Origin: an uncultured Polaribacter sp.
GTDB taxonomy: Bacteria; Bacteroidota; Bacteroidia; Flavobacteriales; Flavobacteriaceae
Length of the DNA: 64,000 nt
Direction of reading: 5' to 3'
Assembly (NCBI RefSeq): GCF_947495205.1
Contig: NZ_CANLXV010000001.1
Span: 62,001-126,000 of the forward strand
Below are positions 43,780 to 52,923 of this stretch, one piece after another. Numbering within the stretch: position 1 is the first letter of the stretch; each line of letters begins with the position of its first letter. The translations under genes were made by a program, and so were the position numbers. The notes under the pieces were generated by a model. That model was not told where the DNA came from and did no database searches. It saw only the letters and a program-made list of their open reading frames with translations.

Positions 43780-45084
43780 TTATTTTTTTTGTGCTTTTAA
43801 AGGTTCTATTTTTGGACATAAAAACCAAATAGCTAATAATGCTATTAATGCTAATGCTCCTCCAATTAAAAAAGCAGGTGTGTAATTACCTCCAGTGGTT
43901 ATAAATGTTACTAGAATTGTAAGACCAGCTGCTCCCAATTTTGCTGCCATACCTGCAAAACCAGAAAGTGTACCAACAATTTTACCACTAAAAAGATCGC
44001 TTGGTATTGTTTGTATATTTCCTATGGCTATTTGAAAGCCAAATAATAAAACTGCCATTATAATTACTGCATTAATTGCTGTTCCTGGATCTTTCAACAG
44101 AAAGAAACAAGGAATCATAATTATACACCCCAAAGTAATTGTCATTTTTCTTGTCTTATCTACAGACCAACCAACATTAAGTCTATTTTTTGCAAGCAAA
44201 CCACCAAATATAGCTCCTAACATTGCACCAACATAAGGTACCCAAGCAGAAAATGCAATTTCTTTAACATCCATTCCAAAAACCTCTGAAAGATAAATGG
44301 GTATCCAAACAATAAAAAGCCACCAAATAGGATCTATAGCTGCTGAAGCAATAATTACTCCCCAACTCTCTTTATGTTTCAATAATTCTCCTGTGTTTGG
44401 AGCATATCCTTCATCATAATTGCCATCTTTATCAATATCTTGATTTTTTTGAACAGATAAAATATATTTTCTTTCATCTTCTGATAACCAAGGATGAGAT
44501 TTAGGGTCTGATTTTACAATAAACAACCATGGTAGTAACCAAAGTAATCCAAGTATACCCACAACTATAAAAATAGATTTCCAGTCTAAATATACAGATA
44601 ACAAACCTATTACAGGATATGCAACAATACCTCCTATTGCTGCCCCAGAATTAAATATTCCTTGTGCAAGCGCTCTTTCTTTAGTTGGAAACCATTCTGC
44701 ATTTGCTTTTGCAGCTCCTGGCCAATTGCCAGCTTCAGCAATTCCTAAAAGAGATCTAAATATTGAGAAACTTAACAATCCTTGAGCCATTGCATGTAGC
44801 ATGGTTGCAATAGACCAAACACCAATGGAAATAGCAAAACCCAATCTAGTGCCTACCCAATCAAAAACTTTACCAAAAAGAGCTTGCCCACCAGCATAAG
44901 ATAATATAAAAACCGTAGAAATTGTACCATAAATAGCTTTATGACCATCTTTATCCATCTCTGGAAATAGATCATTAGCAATATCTGGCCATAAAGCACC
45001 AAATGCTTGCCTATCTATATAATTAATAACTGCTGCTAAAGCCACAAGCCCAACAACCCACCATCTTAAACCTTTAATTTTCAT
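43780..45084 (-). CDS. MFS transporter, hexuronate (ExuT-like) type
   Basis: This 434-residue protein has twelve membrane helices, the INYIDRQAFGALWPDIANDL start and the AEAGNWPGAAKANAEWFPTKERALAQ loop typical of the anion:cation symporter/hexuronate group. It would import unsaturated uronate monomers or KDG through the inner membrane. It precedes the SDR gene and has tandem GntR-type operators over its promoter. Confidence 0.93.
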   Translation of the reverse strand: MKIKGLRWWVVGLVALAAVINYIDRQAFGALWPDIANDLFPEMDKDGHKAIYGTISTVFILSYAGGQALFGKVFDWVGTRLGFAISIGVWSIATMLHAMAQGLLSFSIFRSLLGIAEAGNWPGAAKANAEWFPTKERALAQGIFNSGAAIGGIVAYPVIGLLSVYLDWKSIFIVVGILGLLWLLPWLFIVKSDPKSHPWLSEDERKYILSVQKNQDIDKDGNYDEGYAPNTGELLKHKESWGVIIASAAIDPIWWLFIVWIPIYLSEVFGMDVKEIAFSAWVPYVGAMLGAIFGGLLAKNRLNVGWSVDKTRKMTITLGCIIMIPCFFLLKDPGTAINAVIIMAVLLFGFQIAIGNIQTIPSDLFSGKIVGTLSGFAGMAAKLGAAGLTILVTFITTGGNYTPAFLIGGALALIALLAIWFLCPKIEPLKAQKK

Positions 45085-45111
45085 AATTATTTGGTTAAAT
45101 TAATTTACCTA

Positions 45112-45143
45112 AACTGGTTTACCAGTTTGGTTTACCAAATTTA
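45112..45143. promoter_or_regulatory. tandem GntR-type operators over the MFS-SDR promoter
   Basis: ACTGGTTTACCAGT is followed at once by TTTGGTTTACCAAA. On the minus strand the second overlaps a -7 box, TAAATTTG at 45136-45143. The same composite appears before the PL6 gene. Binding would block the promoter. Confidence 0.75.
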
Positions 45144-45231
45144 GTAATTAAAAATGGAAAAGCAACTATCTAAGTTTATTATTTTTTAGATTTGATAAAA
45201 AAAGTGAAAATAGATAAGTTAAGCTAGATGA

Positions 45232-45936
45232 TTAATCTGTATGATAGCAATATTGGTACAATTCTTTAAAATGATCTTTCATTTTTTGTTTGCCCAATTG
45301 TGGATTTTGATCTTTAATAGCATCAAAAATTGCTTGGTGTTCTGCAATACCTCTTTGAGATAAACCAGCATCGCAAACATGGTGTTTTTGAAAGTTTGTA
45401 ATTATTTCTGGAATAATTATTAGCATAAAATTATTCATAGTACTGTTTCCACTAGCTTTTGCAATGGCTAAATGAAATAATAAGTCTTCTTGTACGGCAT
45501 TTTCTCCATTAAGAACCTTATCTCTGTAAGCGTTTAAAGCATCTTTAATATACGCTAAATCTTTTTCTGTTCTTCTAGTTGCTGCTAATCTAACTGTTTT
45601 TAATTCTAATAAAATTCTAGTTTCTACTAAAGATTTAAAATCTGTTTCGTCTAAACGAAGTATATCTTCAATCATCCCATTCATGGCAATTACACCAATG
45701 TCTGCCACAAATGTACCACTTTGTGGTATGGATTTTAAAATTCCATAGAATTCTAATTTTTGAATTGCTTCCCGCACATTGCTTCTAGAAACACCAAATT
45801 TATCAGACAACATTCTTTCTGAAGGTAATTTATCTCCTGGTTCTAGGTTTTTAAAATTAATTAACGCTCCTATTTTAGAAATAATCTCTTTTTGAATGTC
45901 TGAATTATCTGTTTTTGCGGTTGTCTCTAACTTCAT
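45232..45936 (-). CDS. GntR-family regulator, FadR subfamily
   Basis: The winged helix-turn-helix covers residues 15-80 (LEPGDKLPSERMLSDKFGVS, RSNVREAIQKLE). The all-helical FCD effector domain follows, with metal-binding His in LLFHLAIAKASGN and AEHQAIFDAI. The 234 residues fit. It sits between the MFS gene and kdgF in the alginate region and is the natural candidate for binding the TGGTTTACCA-type sites, probably released by a uronate. Confidence 0.92.
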   Translation of the reverse strand: MKLETTAKTDNSDIQKEIISKIGALINFKNLEPGDKLPSERMLSDKFGVSRSNVREAIQKLEFYGILKSIPQSGTFVADIGVIAMNGMIEDILRLDETDFKSLVETRILLELKTVRLAATRRTEKDLAYIKDALNAYRDKVLNGENAVQEDLLFHLAIAKASGNSTMNNFMLIIIPEIITNFQKHHVCDAGLSQRGIAEHQAIFDAIKDQNPQLGKQKMKDHFKELYQYCYHTD

Positions 45937-46248
45937 AGCTTATAATTAATTACATCTTTAGTCTAAGCAAAACAAAAATAGTACTATTTATTAAAATACT
46001 TAATATTACTTGTAATTTTAATACTACAACAAAACAATTTTGTTGTACAGTAAGTTCCCTATCAACAGTTGATTTCAAAAAAATTTATAGGGTTATTTCA
46101 TCTAGTTTAAAATTGAATTTTTATCAATTAAATTTACATTTTTGTTTTTGTCTTGTTTGTATTTCATCATTAAAAAAATAAACCATTGCAAGTAAATACA
46201 TGTTATAAAGTATATTAATTTAATAAAGAGGTAGCATTTTTATTAAAG
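45937..46248. other. intergenic region with the gntR promoter and an inverted repeat
   Basis: This 312-bp region lies between kdgF and gntR, both leftward. TATTTTTG on the minus strand at 45973-45980 is a -7 box for gntR. TACAACAAAA at 46025-46034 and its complement TTTTGTTGTA at 46038-46047 form an inverted repeat that could be a weak terminator or operator. I see no small gene. Confidence 0.45.
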
Positions 46249-46626
46249 TTAAGATTTATTGTCTCCAAAATAAGAAACTGCATCTCCACTTAAAAAATCT
46301 TCTCTTACTGGGCTAAAAGTGTCTATTAATTCTCCTGCTTCTAAACAAACTGCACTGTGCATTAAATTAGGCTCAATATATACGCCGTCTCCAGCTTCTA
46401 CTATTTTCTTTTCTCCATCAATTTCAAATTCAAATTTACCAGAAACACAAAAAGTTGCTTGTGTATGAAAATGTTGGTGTGGTGCGCCTAATGCACCTTC
46501 TTCAAACTTTACTCTAACCATCATTATTTGGTTATCATACCCTAAAAATTTTCTTGATACTCCGCCACCAAGTTCTTCCCACTTTATTTCTTTTGTTGTA
46601 ATGTATTTTTCGCTAAATCTTTTCAT
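46249..46626 (-). CDS. kdgF: KdgF-type cupin, uronate ring-opening
   Basis: This small cupin speeds conversion of unsaturated uronate (from alginate or pectin lyases) to the linear ketone. The metal ligands are in GAPHQHFHTQATF and NLMHSAV. I use the ATG giving MKRFSEKYITTKEI (125 residues). The longer frame from upstream would overlap the PL17 stop by 28 bp. It is directly downstream of PL17, so lyase and ring-opening enzyme share one message. Confidence 0.93.
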   Translation of the reverse strand: MKRFSEKYITTKEIKWEELGGGVSRKFLGYDNQIMMVRVKFEEGALGAPHQHFHTQATFCVSGKFEFEIDGEKKIVEAGDGVYIEPNLMHSAVCLEAGELIDTFSPVREDFLSGDAVSYFGDNKS

Positions 46627-46634
46627 CTTATTTG

Positions 46635-48905
46635 TTATTTGTAATAATAAGCACCTACCCAATTGTAGTTCTTGTTATGTATGTTTATAGTATGTTTTTT
46701 ATCTTTAGAATGCTCTAAATTAGCTAGTATAATTGTTTTTTCTTTACCGTTTTTAAATTGAAGTTTCACAGCAGTGTAATTGGCATCATCACTTAAAACT
46801 TTAATATTTTTAAAATTACTATACGCATTATGTGCAACTTCTTTTACAGGATTATAAGTTCCATGAGACTCTATAATAGAAGCATAAACTGTATTCTGTG
46901 TATTCTTTTTTCTAATGATGATAGATGGATCTTTGCGCAAATTAAACTCAGGATCATTGGCACCAATTCTTGCTAAAATAATTTCATCATTTTTATTGGT
47001 AGCAGCAGTTAGGCTATAAAATTTTCTATTATCTAACCATGTAAATTGAATACTTTCTGCATTTGCAGTTCCACTACCTTCTTTCCAAATATGATTATAA
47101 CCGTGTTTTTGTCCTAAAATAGAAAGTGTTTTTGGAACTTCATATTTAAAGCTAGTCGAAATAATTTGCCCAAAATAATGAAATGGTAAATCGTATTGAT
47201 TTTTTTGTTCTGATGCTACTTTACATATATCTACAATAAATGGTTTTGCTAAACTTTCATCTTTTATCATTATAAAAGTTCTGTGCATTTCTGTTCCTGG
47301 ATAAGCGTTTTTTTCTTTTGCACTTACCATCTGAAAATTTTCATCGGCAACATTAAAAACATATTTTTCTGGGTGATTTTTACTTCCAGCTTCAAAATCG
47401 TAATTAAAGTGTGAAGTTTCATTTTGTGTAATGGTATTATGTGCAATGGTATGTTTTGCATAGGTTTTATTTTCTTTTAAATAACCTCCACCATTTTTTT
47501 GCGCTACGTTTACAAAACGAGATAAACCATAATCTTGCAAAACTTCTTCACCATTTTCATACATAGAAAAAGACAATTTATCATAATGTCCATGACTTAA
47601 ACCTTGTGCTGCATATTTATATACCAAAGCCATGGTTTCATCTTTATGATTATAACGTAAAATTCCTATACCACCTTCATCTCCTTTAGAACCGTCTGAT
47701 AATTGCATAGACTGTTTTATAAATGGTTTTTCTTCTCCATTTTTTAAAGCTATGGCTACTTTTAAACCTGTTGCATCCAACTGAACACTTCCTTGTTTTT
47801 TAGCTACTGATAATAATCTTGCATCTTGTTTGCCATAATAATATGCAATATTTACAGCAGAAACCAAAGAAGGTGTAAAATAAGACATTCCTTTTTGCCC
47901 ATCATTTAGAGGGAAAAATTCGCCATCTGCGTCTGTTAAATTTAACAAAGCATCTACTGCTTTTATTAAAACGCCGTTTTTATATTCAAAAATCTTTAAA
48001 GCTGGTTTTTTATTTTGAAGTGCTGCTGCAAAAATTAAAAAAGGATACATGGCATAACGTTGGTAATATGGACCTTCTGTATAAAAACCATCTGGAGAAA
48101 AAGGTGAATCTACATTGGCTAAAAAACCTGCTTTTCCATCTTTATCATAAATAAAACCTCCATCATTATCCTTTTCTGTTAAATCTACATTACTTTTATC
48201 TAAACCATACAAAGCTCTGTTTATTAATTCATCATCACCCATTACCAAACCAATCATACCAACAGCTACATTACCCCAAGTGGAGTGATTGTGTACTCTG
48301 TTAAAATATTTTGGATTTTCTACGGATAAAAAATCGGCATAAGGTCTAAACAAATTTTTATTCAAATAATCTGTTTGTTCTTTAGGCAACCAAGAGTAAA
48401 TACAATCGTAAGCTTGACTGGTGTATGTTAACCAATTAGAATCATTTAAACATTGCCAGAAAAACTTACCTGTTGCATAACTTCTAGGTTCTGGGTGCGT
48501 ATTAAAAGTTGGAAATATTTTTGCATATTCCAAAAGCATATCTCTTACAAAAATTGCATATTTTTCATCGTCTAACAACTGAAACAAAACACCTGCTTTC
48601 TGCATATTTGCATAATTTAATTTATGCTGTGTATGTGTATAACCACCAGCCATATCTTCTGGCATTGGTACATCGATTCCTTTTTCTAAAGCAGCATCTA
48701 CTTCTGCTATAGTTTTTTTTAGCGTTTTATCTAAAATTGGTGTATTGCCTAAATTGGCTTTTATTTCTGATACGCTTTTTGTTGTTAAAATTAAATTAGG
48801 ATGACTACCAGTTTTAACTGCTTTTATTTCTTTTTTTTCCTGACAAGAAACTAGCGTTAAAAGGGTACAAATAAGAAAAGTATAAAATTGTTTTTTTACT
48901 GTCAT
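46635..48905 (-). CDS. PL17 oligoalginate lyase (exo-type), lipoprotein
   Basis: The signal MTVKKQFYTFLICTLLTLVSC makes it a lipoprotein. An alpha/alpha-toroid (about residues 40-380) carries NHSTWGNVAVGMIG near 207, the place of the catalytic Asn-His pair in Alg17C-type enzymes. The heparinase II/III-like beta-sandwich follows, with GLSHGHYDKLSF near 435. It cuts alginate oligomers to unsaturated monomers. The 756 residues match PL17 subfamily enzymes. It is cotranscribed with kdgF; a degenerate GntR-type site lies upstream. Confidence 0.95.
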   Translation of the reverse strand: MTVKKQFYTFLICTLLTLVSCQEKKEIKAVKTGSHPNLILTTKSVSEIKANLGNTPILDKTLKKTIAEVDAALEKGIDVPMPEDMAGGYTHTQHKLNYANMQKAGVLFQLLDDEKYAIFVRDMLLEYAKIFPTFNTHPEPRSYATGKFFWQCLNDSNWLTYTSQAYDCIYSWLPKEQTDYLNKNLFRPYADFLSVENPKYFNRVHNHSTWGNVAVGMIGLVMGDDELINRALYGLDKSNVDLTEKDNDGGFIYDKDGKAGFLANVDSPFSPDGFYTEGPYYQRYAMYPFLIFAAALQNKKPALKIFEYKNGVLIKAVDALLNLTDADGEFFPLNDGQKGMSYFTPSLVSAVNIAYYYGKQDARLLSVAKKQGSVQLDATGLKVAIALKNGEEKPFIKQSMQLSDGSKGDEGGIGILRYNHKDETMALVYKYAAQGLSHGHYDKLSFSMYENGEEVLQDYGLSRFVNVAQKNGGGYLKENKTYAKHTIAHNTITQNETSHFNYDFEAGSKNHPEKYVFNVADENFQMVSAKEKNAYPGTEMHRTFIMIKDESLAKPFIVDICKVASEQKNQYDLPFHYFGQIISTSFKYEVPKTLSILGQKHGYNHIWKEGSGTANAESIQFTWLDNRKFYSLTAATNKNDEIILARIGANDPEFNLRKDPSIIIRKKNTQNTVYASIIESHGTYNPVKEVAHNAYSNFKNIKVLSDDANYTAVKLQFKNGKEKTIILANLEHSKDKKHTINIHNKNYNWVGAYYYK

Positions 48906-48930
48906 TTATGGTTTATTAAAGATAATAAAA

Positions 48931-48956
48931 TTGGTTAGCTAATTCGGTTTACTAAA
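48931..48956. promoter_or_regulatory. degenerate GntR-type operator before PL17
   Basis: TTGGTTAGCTAATT followed by CGGTTTACTAAA resembles the paired TTGGTTTACCAA sites at the MFS and PL6 promoters, with several mismatches. It lies about 26-51 bp upstream of the PL17 start. Confidence 0.4.
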
Positions 48957-48966
48957 AAAGTAATTG

Positions 48967-51276
48967 CTAATATAGTAGTGTTTGTTTTAAATTTTGTTCT
49001 GTTTTAATGTTGCCAGAATTTACAAAAGTATTATCAGAAGCAAAATTATTTTTAGCTCCCCATAAAATGGAAACAAAATCTACTTTATTATTTTTAAAAG
49101 TGTTGTTGTTAATATGTACATTATGAATTCCATTATGATTTAAAAGTCTTTTGTTTTTTTCTTTAGCACCACAATTTGTAAATCTGCTATTTGTTACTAA
49201 AAGATTTCCACCAATGGTAGATTCATCATAACCACCTCTATAATAATCTATTACATTTTGTTTTACAGTGTTAAAAGTACAATTATTTATGGTTAAATAT
49301 TCTGTATTATAATCTCCTCTGTCATTGGTTTCTTCAGACAATTCTAAACCATTTTCACAATTTGTTATTGAAGAACTTTCAAAAGTAATTTCTTCTGAAA
49401 ATGATTGTTTATACACTTTTAAAACATAGTTAAAATTACTGATTTCACACATTGAAACTGTTAATCCAAAATGATTAGACATGTTCTTTTTTAAACTTGC
49501 AAAAGCGTAATTGTTGTTGTTCCCTTCTAAAATAACTTGTTTAACAGTTAGTTTTCCATAAGGATTTAGTTCAAAAAGAGGTGTATTTTCTTCACCAGAA
49601 AAAACAATTAAAGCTTTTCCATCTCCTGAACTTTGTATTGTTATAGATTTATCGATTACTAAAGATTTATCAACTTTAAAAACACCTAAACCTAAATCAA
49701 TAATATCTCCTTTTTCAGCAGTTTTTAGTTTTGCAACTAATTCATCAGAATTAGCTACAACATGCGTTTTTGGTTCTTTAGCTTCAACTTCATTAGAAAA
49801 CCAATTGGCACCATATTTTGTTTTATCCAACAAATTTAAATTGATGTTTTCTGAACTTAAAACAGCTCCTATTTGGTTGTTTTTTTCTCTCGAATTCCCT
49901 AGTAAATCGTTTTTAATTACTTCAAAATCGAAACCTTTATAAATGGCAACATCTGCAAAACCATTAACAGGAACAGATAGATTTGTACCAATATCTGTTA
50001 ATTTTAAATCTTTAGAAATTAAACCGTGTGCATTTTTAATTGCAACACCATTATTGTCTATAACGTTACTTTTAAAAGTTACTCCATCTGCTTTGTCATG
50101 CTCAATAATTGGATTTTCATCTCCTTTAGAATTATAAATTACATTGTTTACAACTTCGGTTCTTAAAGCTCTTGCAGAACGAATTTCAGATTTTGGCAAC
50201 ACATCTTTTTGTGCCAAATTTTGACCAACACCAAACTGAAAAGGTGCATCTGAATCTACAAACGTATTGTAAGCAACCACAACATCTGTAACTTGGTTGT
50301 ATCTGTTTAGTGGCGATTTTGGAATTCCGTTCATTACAGCAATAGGGCTTCTAAAATTTTTTCCTTTAATTTTATAAAATAAATTATTGGTAACCCAATG
50401 CCCAGTATTTATAATTCTAATTCCACCAAATTGTTCGTTTACGCCATCTCCAATAAAATAATTTCCATCTACAGTTACATAATTACCATGTCTTGTAACT
50501 ACAGAGCCTTCACTTTTGTAAAAGACATTATTTCTAATGATGTTAAAATTGGTTTTACTAGAAATAATTTCTACTTCTCCATTACACTCTTCAAATAAGT
50601 TATTCGCAATTAACGTGTTACTTGGACTCATAGATGTAAAACTACTTCCTAACTGTATGGTTTCTCCTCTTGCACCACCTTTTCTTGGTCTTGGTCCAAA
50701 ATGATTATTTATAATTTTATGGTAATTTCTTATGCTTTGGTTTCCTTTTAAATCTACTCTTAATGTTGGCCCACCATTTGTTTTTCCTGCTAAATAATTG
50801 TTGCTAAATTGGTTGTGTTTACCATACAATTGTACCCACAAATTGTCTTGATCTCTTTCTAAATTATTAAAATCTAAAATTACACAATTGGTAACTTTAC
50901 TATGGTTTGCAACATTTTTTTCACTTGTTCTAAAAGCAATTACATTTTTTTTAGGAGAATATCCATTTCTAAAAAACAAACCTTCTACTTGTAAGTAATT
51001 CCCACTAATTTCTAGGCTAGAAACGCCTTCTATAAAAACTTTACCTGCATTTTCTGCTTTTAAAGTTATTGGATTTTCTTTAGTTCCTTCGCCAATAAAC
51101 TGAATTTCTACATCTTTATAAATACCATCTTTTAAAACAATGTTATCGCCTGCCTTTACACTTTTTAAAGCATTTTGTAATGCTGTAACATTGCTAACTA
51201 AAATAGTATTTACAGATTTTTTATTGCAAGAAATTACTAGAAACAAGCAAATTATTAATGCATAATTTTTAAACAT
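48967..51276 (-). CDS. PL6 alginate lyase, two-domain, lipoprotein
   Basis: I use the ATG giving MFKNYALIICLFLVISC (769 residues), a clean lipoprotein signal; an upstream frame would run through the operator and promoter. Residues 30-430 form a parallel beta-helix with LRVDLKGN, NNHFGPRPRKGGARGETIQL and SEGSVVTRHGNY, where the Lys and Arg of catalysis are expected. A second beta-helix domain (about 500-769) follows, as in AlyGC-type enzymes. It degrades alginate outside or at the surface, feeding PL17. Confidence 0.94.
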   Translation of the reverse strand: MFKNYALIICLFLVISCNKKSVNTILVSNVTALQNALKSVKAGDNIVLKDGIYKDVEIQFIGEGTKENPITLKAENAGKVFIEGVSSLEISGNYLQVEGLFFRNGYSPKKNVIAFRTSEKNVANHSKVTNCVILDFNNLERDQDNLWVQLYGKHNQFSNNYLAGKTNGGPTLRVDLKGNQSIRNYHKIINNHFGPRPRKGGARGETIQLGSSFTSMSPSNTLIANNLFEECNGEVEIISSKTNFNIIRNNVFYKSEGSVVTRHGNYVTVDGNYFIGDGVNEQFGGIRIINTGHWVTNNLFYKIKGKNFRSPIAVMNGIPKSPLNRYNQVTDVVVAYNTFVDSDAPFQFGVGQNLAQKDVLPKSEIRSARALRTEVVNNVIYNSKGDENPIIEHDKADGVTFKSNVIDNNGVAIKNAHGLISKDLKLTDIGTNLSVPVNGFADVAIYKGFDFEVIKNDLLGNSREKNNQIGAVLSSENINLNLLDKTKYGANWFSNEVEAKEPKTHVVANSDELVAKLKTAEKGDIIDLGLGVFKVDKSLVIDKSITIQSSGDGKALIVFSGEENTPLFELNPYGKLTVKQVILEGNNNNYAFASLKKNMSNHFGLTVSMCEISNFNYVLKVYKQSFSEEITFESSSITNCENGLELSEETNDRGDYNTEYLTINNCTFNTVKQNVIDYYRGGYDESTIGGNLLVTNSRFTNCGAKEKNKRLLNHNGIHNVHINNNTFKNNKVDFVSILWGAKNNFASDNTFVNSGNIKTEQNLKQTLLY

Positions 51277-51302
51277 AAAAGGTATTTTGTGTTGATTTAA
51301 AA

Positions 51303-51332
51303 TTGGTAAACCAGCTTGGTTTACCAAATATA
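51303..51332. promoter_or_regulatory. paired GntR-type operators over the PL6 promoter
   Basis: TTGGTAAACCA at 51303-51313 and TTGGTTTACCAA at 51316-51327 are adjacent. On the minus strand the second overlaps the -7 box TATATTTG (51325-51332), the same layout as at the MFS gene. Confidence 0.75.
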
Positions 51333-51480
51333 GGAAGTTAATTTGAATTATTAAAATTTTAAACCTACAAACCATCATAATAACTATAATAAACGCTATT
51401 ATTTTGTATAATTATATCTTTTAAATCGCTTTATTTTACCTGAAATATTTTTATCTTTATACCAAGAAATAAAAGAATAA

Positions 51481-52884
51481 ATGAAGCCTTTTTTAACAGA
51501 AAATTTTTTACTAAAAAACGATTTTGCAGAAAAATTATACCACAATTTTGCAAAGAAATTACCTATTATAGATTATCATAATCACCTGCCACCAAATGAT
51601 ATTGCAAACGACAAACAGTTTGAAAACATTACACAAGTGTGGTTGTATGGAGACCATTACAAATGGCGTGCAATGCGTGCATTTGGCATCAATGAAAAAT
51701 ACATTACAGGTAACGCAACAGACAAAGAAAAGTTTTTAAAATGGGCAGAAGTTGTACCTTACACCATAAAAAATCCTCTTTTTCATTGGACTGCCTTAGA
51801 GTTAAAAGCTTATTTTAATATTAATGAAATTCTAACGCCAGAAAATGCTGAAGAAATTTATGAGAAAACCTCTAAAATTCTTCAACAAAAATCGCATTCT
51901 GCAAACGGTTTGTTAAAAATGCAAAATGTAGAAAGTTTATGTACTACAGATGATCCTGCAGATTCTCTAGAACATCATATTGCCACTTTAAAGGATGCTA
52001 ATAAAGTAAAAACGTTTCCAACTTTTAGACCAGATAATTCTTTCGCTGTTGAAAACACAACTACTTACAATCAATATTTATCAAAATTAGCAACAGTTTC
52101 TAACATCAATATTAATAATTATGATGATTTATTAAAAGCCTTAGAAAGTAGAATTCATTTCTTTAATGAAAGTGGTGGTAGACTTTCAGACCATGGTTTT
52201 GAACAATTGTCTTTCTTTGAAAACGATATTTATGACATTCAATCTCTATTTAAAAAAGTAAAAGAACATAAAGTACTAAGCACAGAAGAAGTTGAATTCT
52301 TTAAGTTTAAAACTGTTATTGAATTGTGTAAAATGTACCATAAAATTGGTTGGACACAGCAATTTCACTTAGGTGCTATTAGAAATAACAATAAAAGATT
52401 GTTAGACGAATTAGGCCCAGATACAGGTTTTGATTCTATAGGAGATTTATCTCAAGCAAAAGCCTTAAGTGGCGTTTTAAATAGATTAGATAGTACCAAT
52501 CAATTGGCAAAAACAATTGTTTATAATTTAAATCCTGCAGATAGTGAAGTTTTTGCAACCATGGTTGGTAATTTTAATGATGGTACTATTAAAGGAAAAA
52601 TGCAATATGGCGCTGCTTGGTGGTTTTTAGACCAAAAAGATGGTATGGAAAAACAAATTAATGCTTTATCTAATTTAGGTTTATTATCTTGTTTTGTTGG
52701 AATGTTAACAGATTCTAGAAGCTTTTTATCGTTTCCAAGACACGAATATTTTAGACGCATTTTATGCAACGCCATTGGTACAGATGTCGCAAATGGAGAA
52801 TTACCAGCAGACGAAGCTTTTTTAGGCAAAATTGTAAGCGATATTTGCTATTACAACGCAAAAAACTACTTCAATTTTAAATAA
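51481..52884 (+). CDS. uxaC: glucuronate isomerase
   Basis: This TIM-barrel metal enzyme turns glucuronate into fructuronate (and galacturonate into tagaturonate). It has the early DYHNHLPP zinc motif near residue 32, QFHLGAIRNNN near 300, and the late WWFLDQKDGMEKQINAL and LTDSRSFLSFPRHEYFRR signatures. The 467 residues fit. It diverges from PL6 and is followed by an oxidoreductase; together they suggest a saturated-uronate branch beside the alginate pathway. uxuA and uxuB are not seen. Confidence 0.95.
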   Translation: MKPFLTENFLLKNDFAEKLYHNFAKKLPIIDYHNHLPPNDIANDKQFENITQVWLYGDHYKWRAMRAFGINEKYITGNATDKEKFLKWAEVVPYTIKNPLFHWTALELKAYFNINEILTPENAEEIYEKTSKILQQKSHSANGLLKMQNVESLCTTDDPADSLEHHIATLKDANKVKTFPTFRPDNSFAVENTTTYNQYLSKLATVSNININNYDDLLKALESRIHFFNESGGRLSDHGFEQLSFFENDIYDIQSLFKKVKEHKVLSTEEVEFFKFKTVIELCKMYHKIGWTQQFHLGAIRNNNKRLLDELGPDTGFDSIGDLSQAKALSGVLNRLDSTNQLAKTIVYNLNPADSEVFATMVGNFNDGTIKGKMQYGAAWWFLDQKDGMEKQINALSNLGLLSCFVGMLTDSRSFLSFPRHEYFRRILCNAIGTDVANGELPADEAFLGKIVSDICYYNAKNYFNFK

Positions 52885-52923
52885 ACATTTCTTCACTTTA
52901 AGAAGAATTTAAAGTAAAAAAAA

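Noticed and set aside
46627..46662. Upstream start for kdgF adding 12 residues
   Set aside because: It overlaps the PL17 stop region and adds residues not seen in cupins of this family; MKRFSEKY is the natural start.
51277..51378. Upstream start for PL6 adding 34 residues
   Set aside because: That segment contains the paired operators and the -7 box, and the inner ATG gives a perfect lipoprotein signal.
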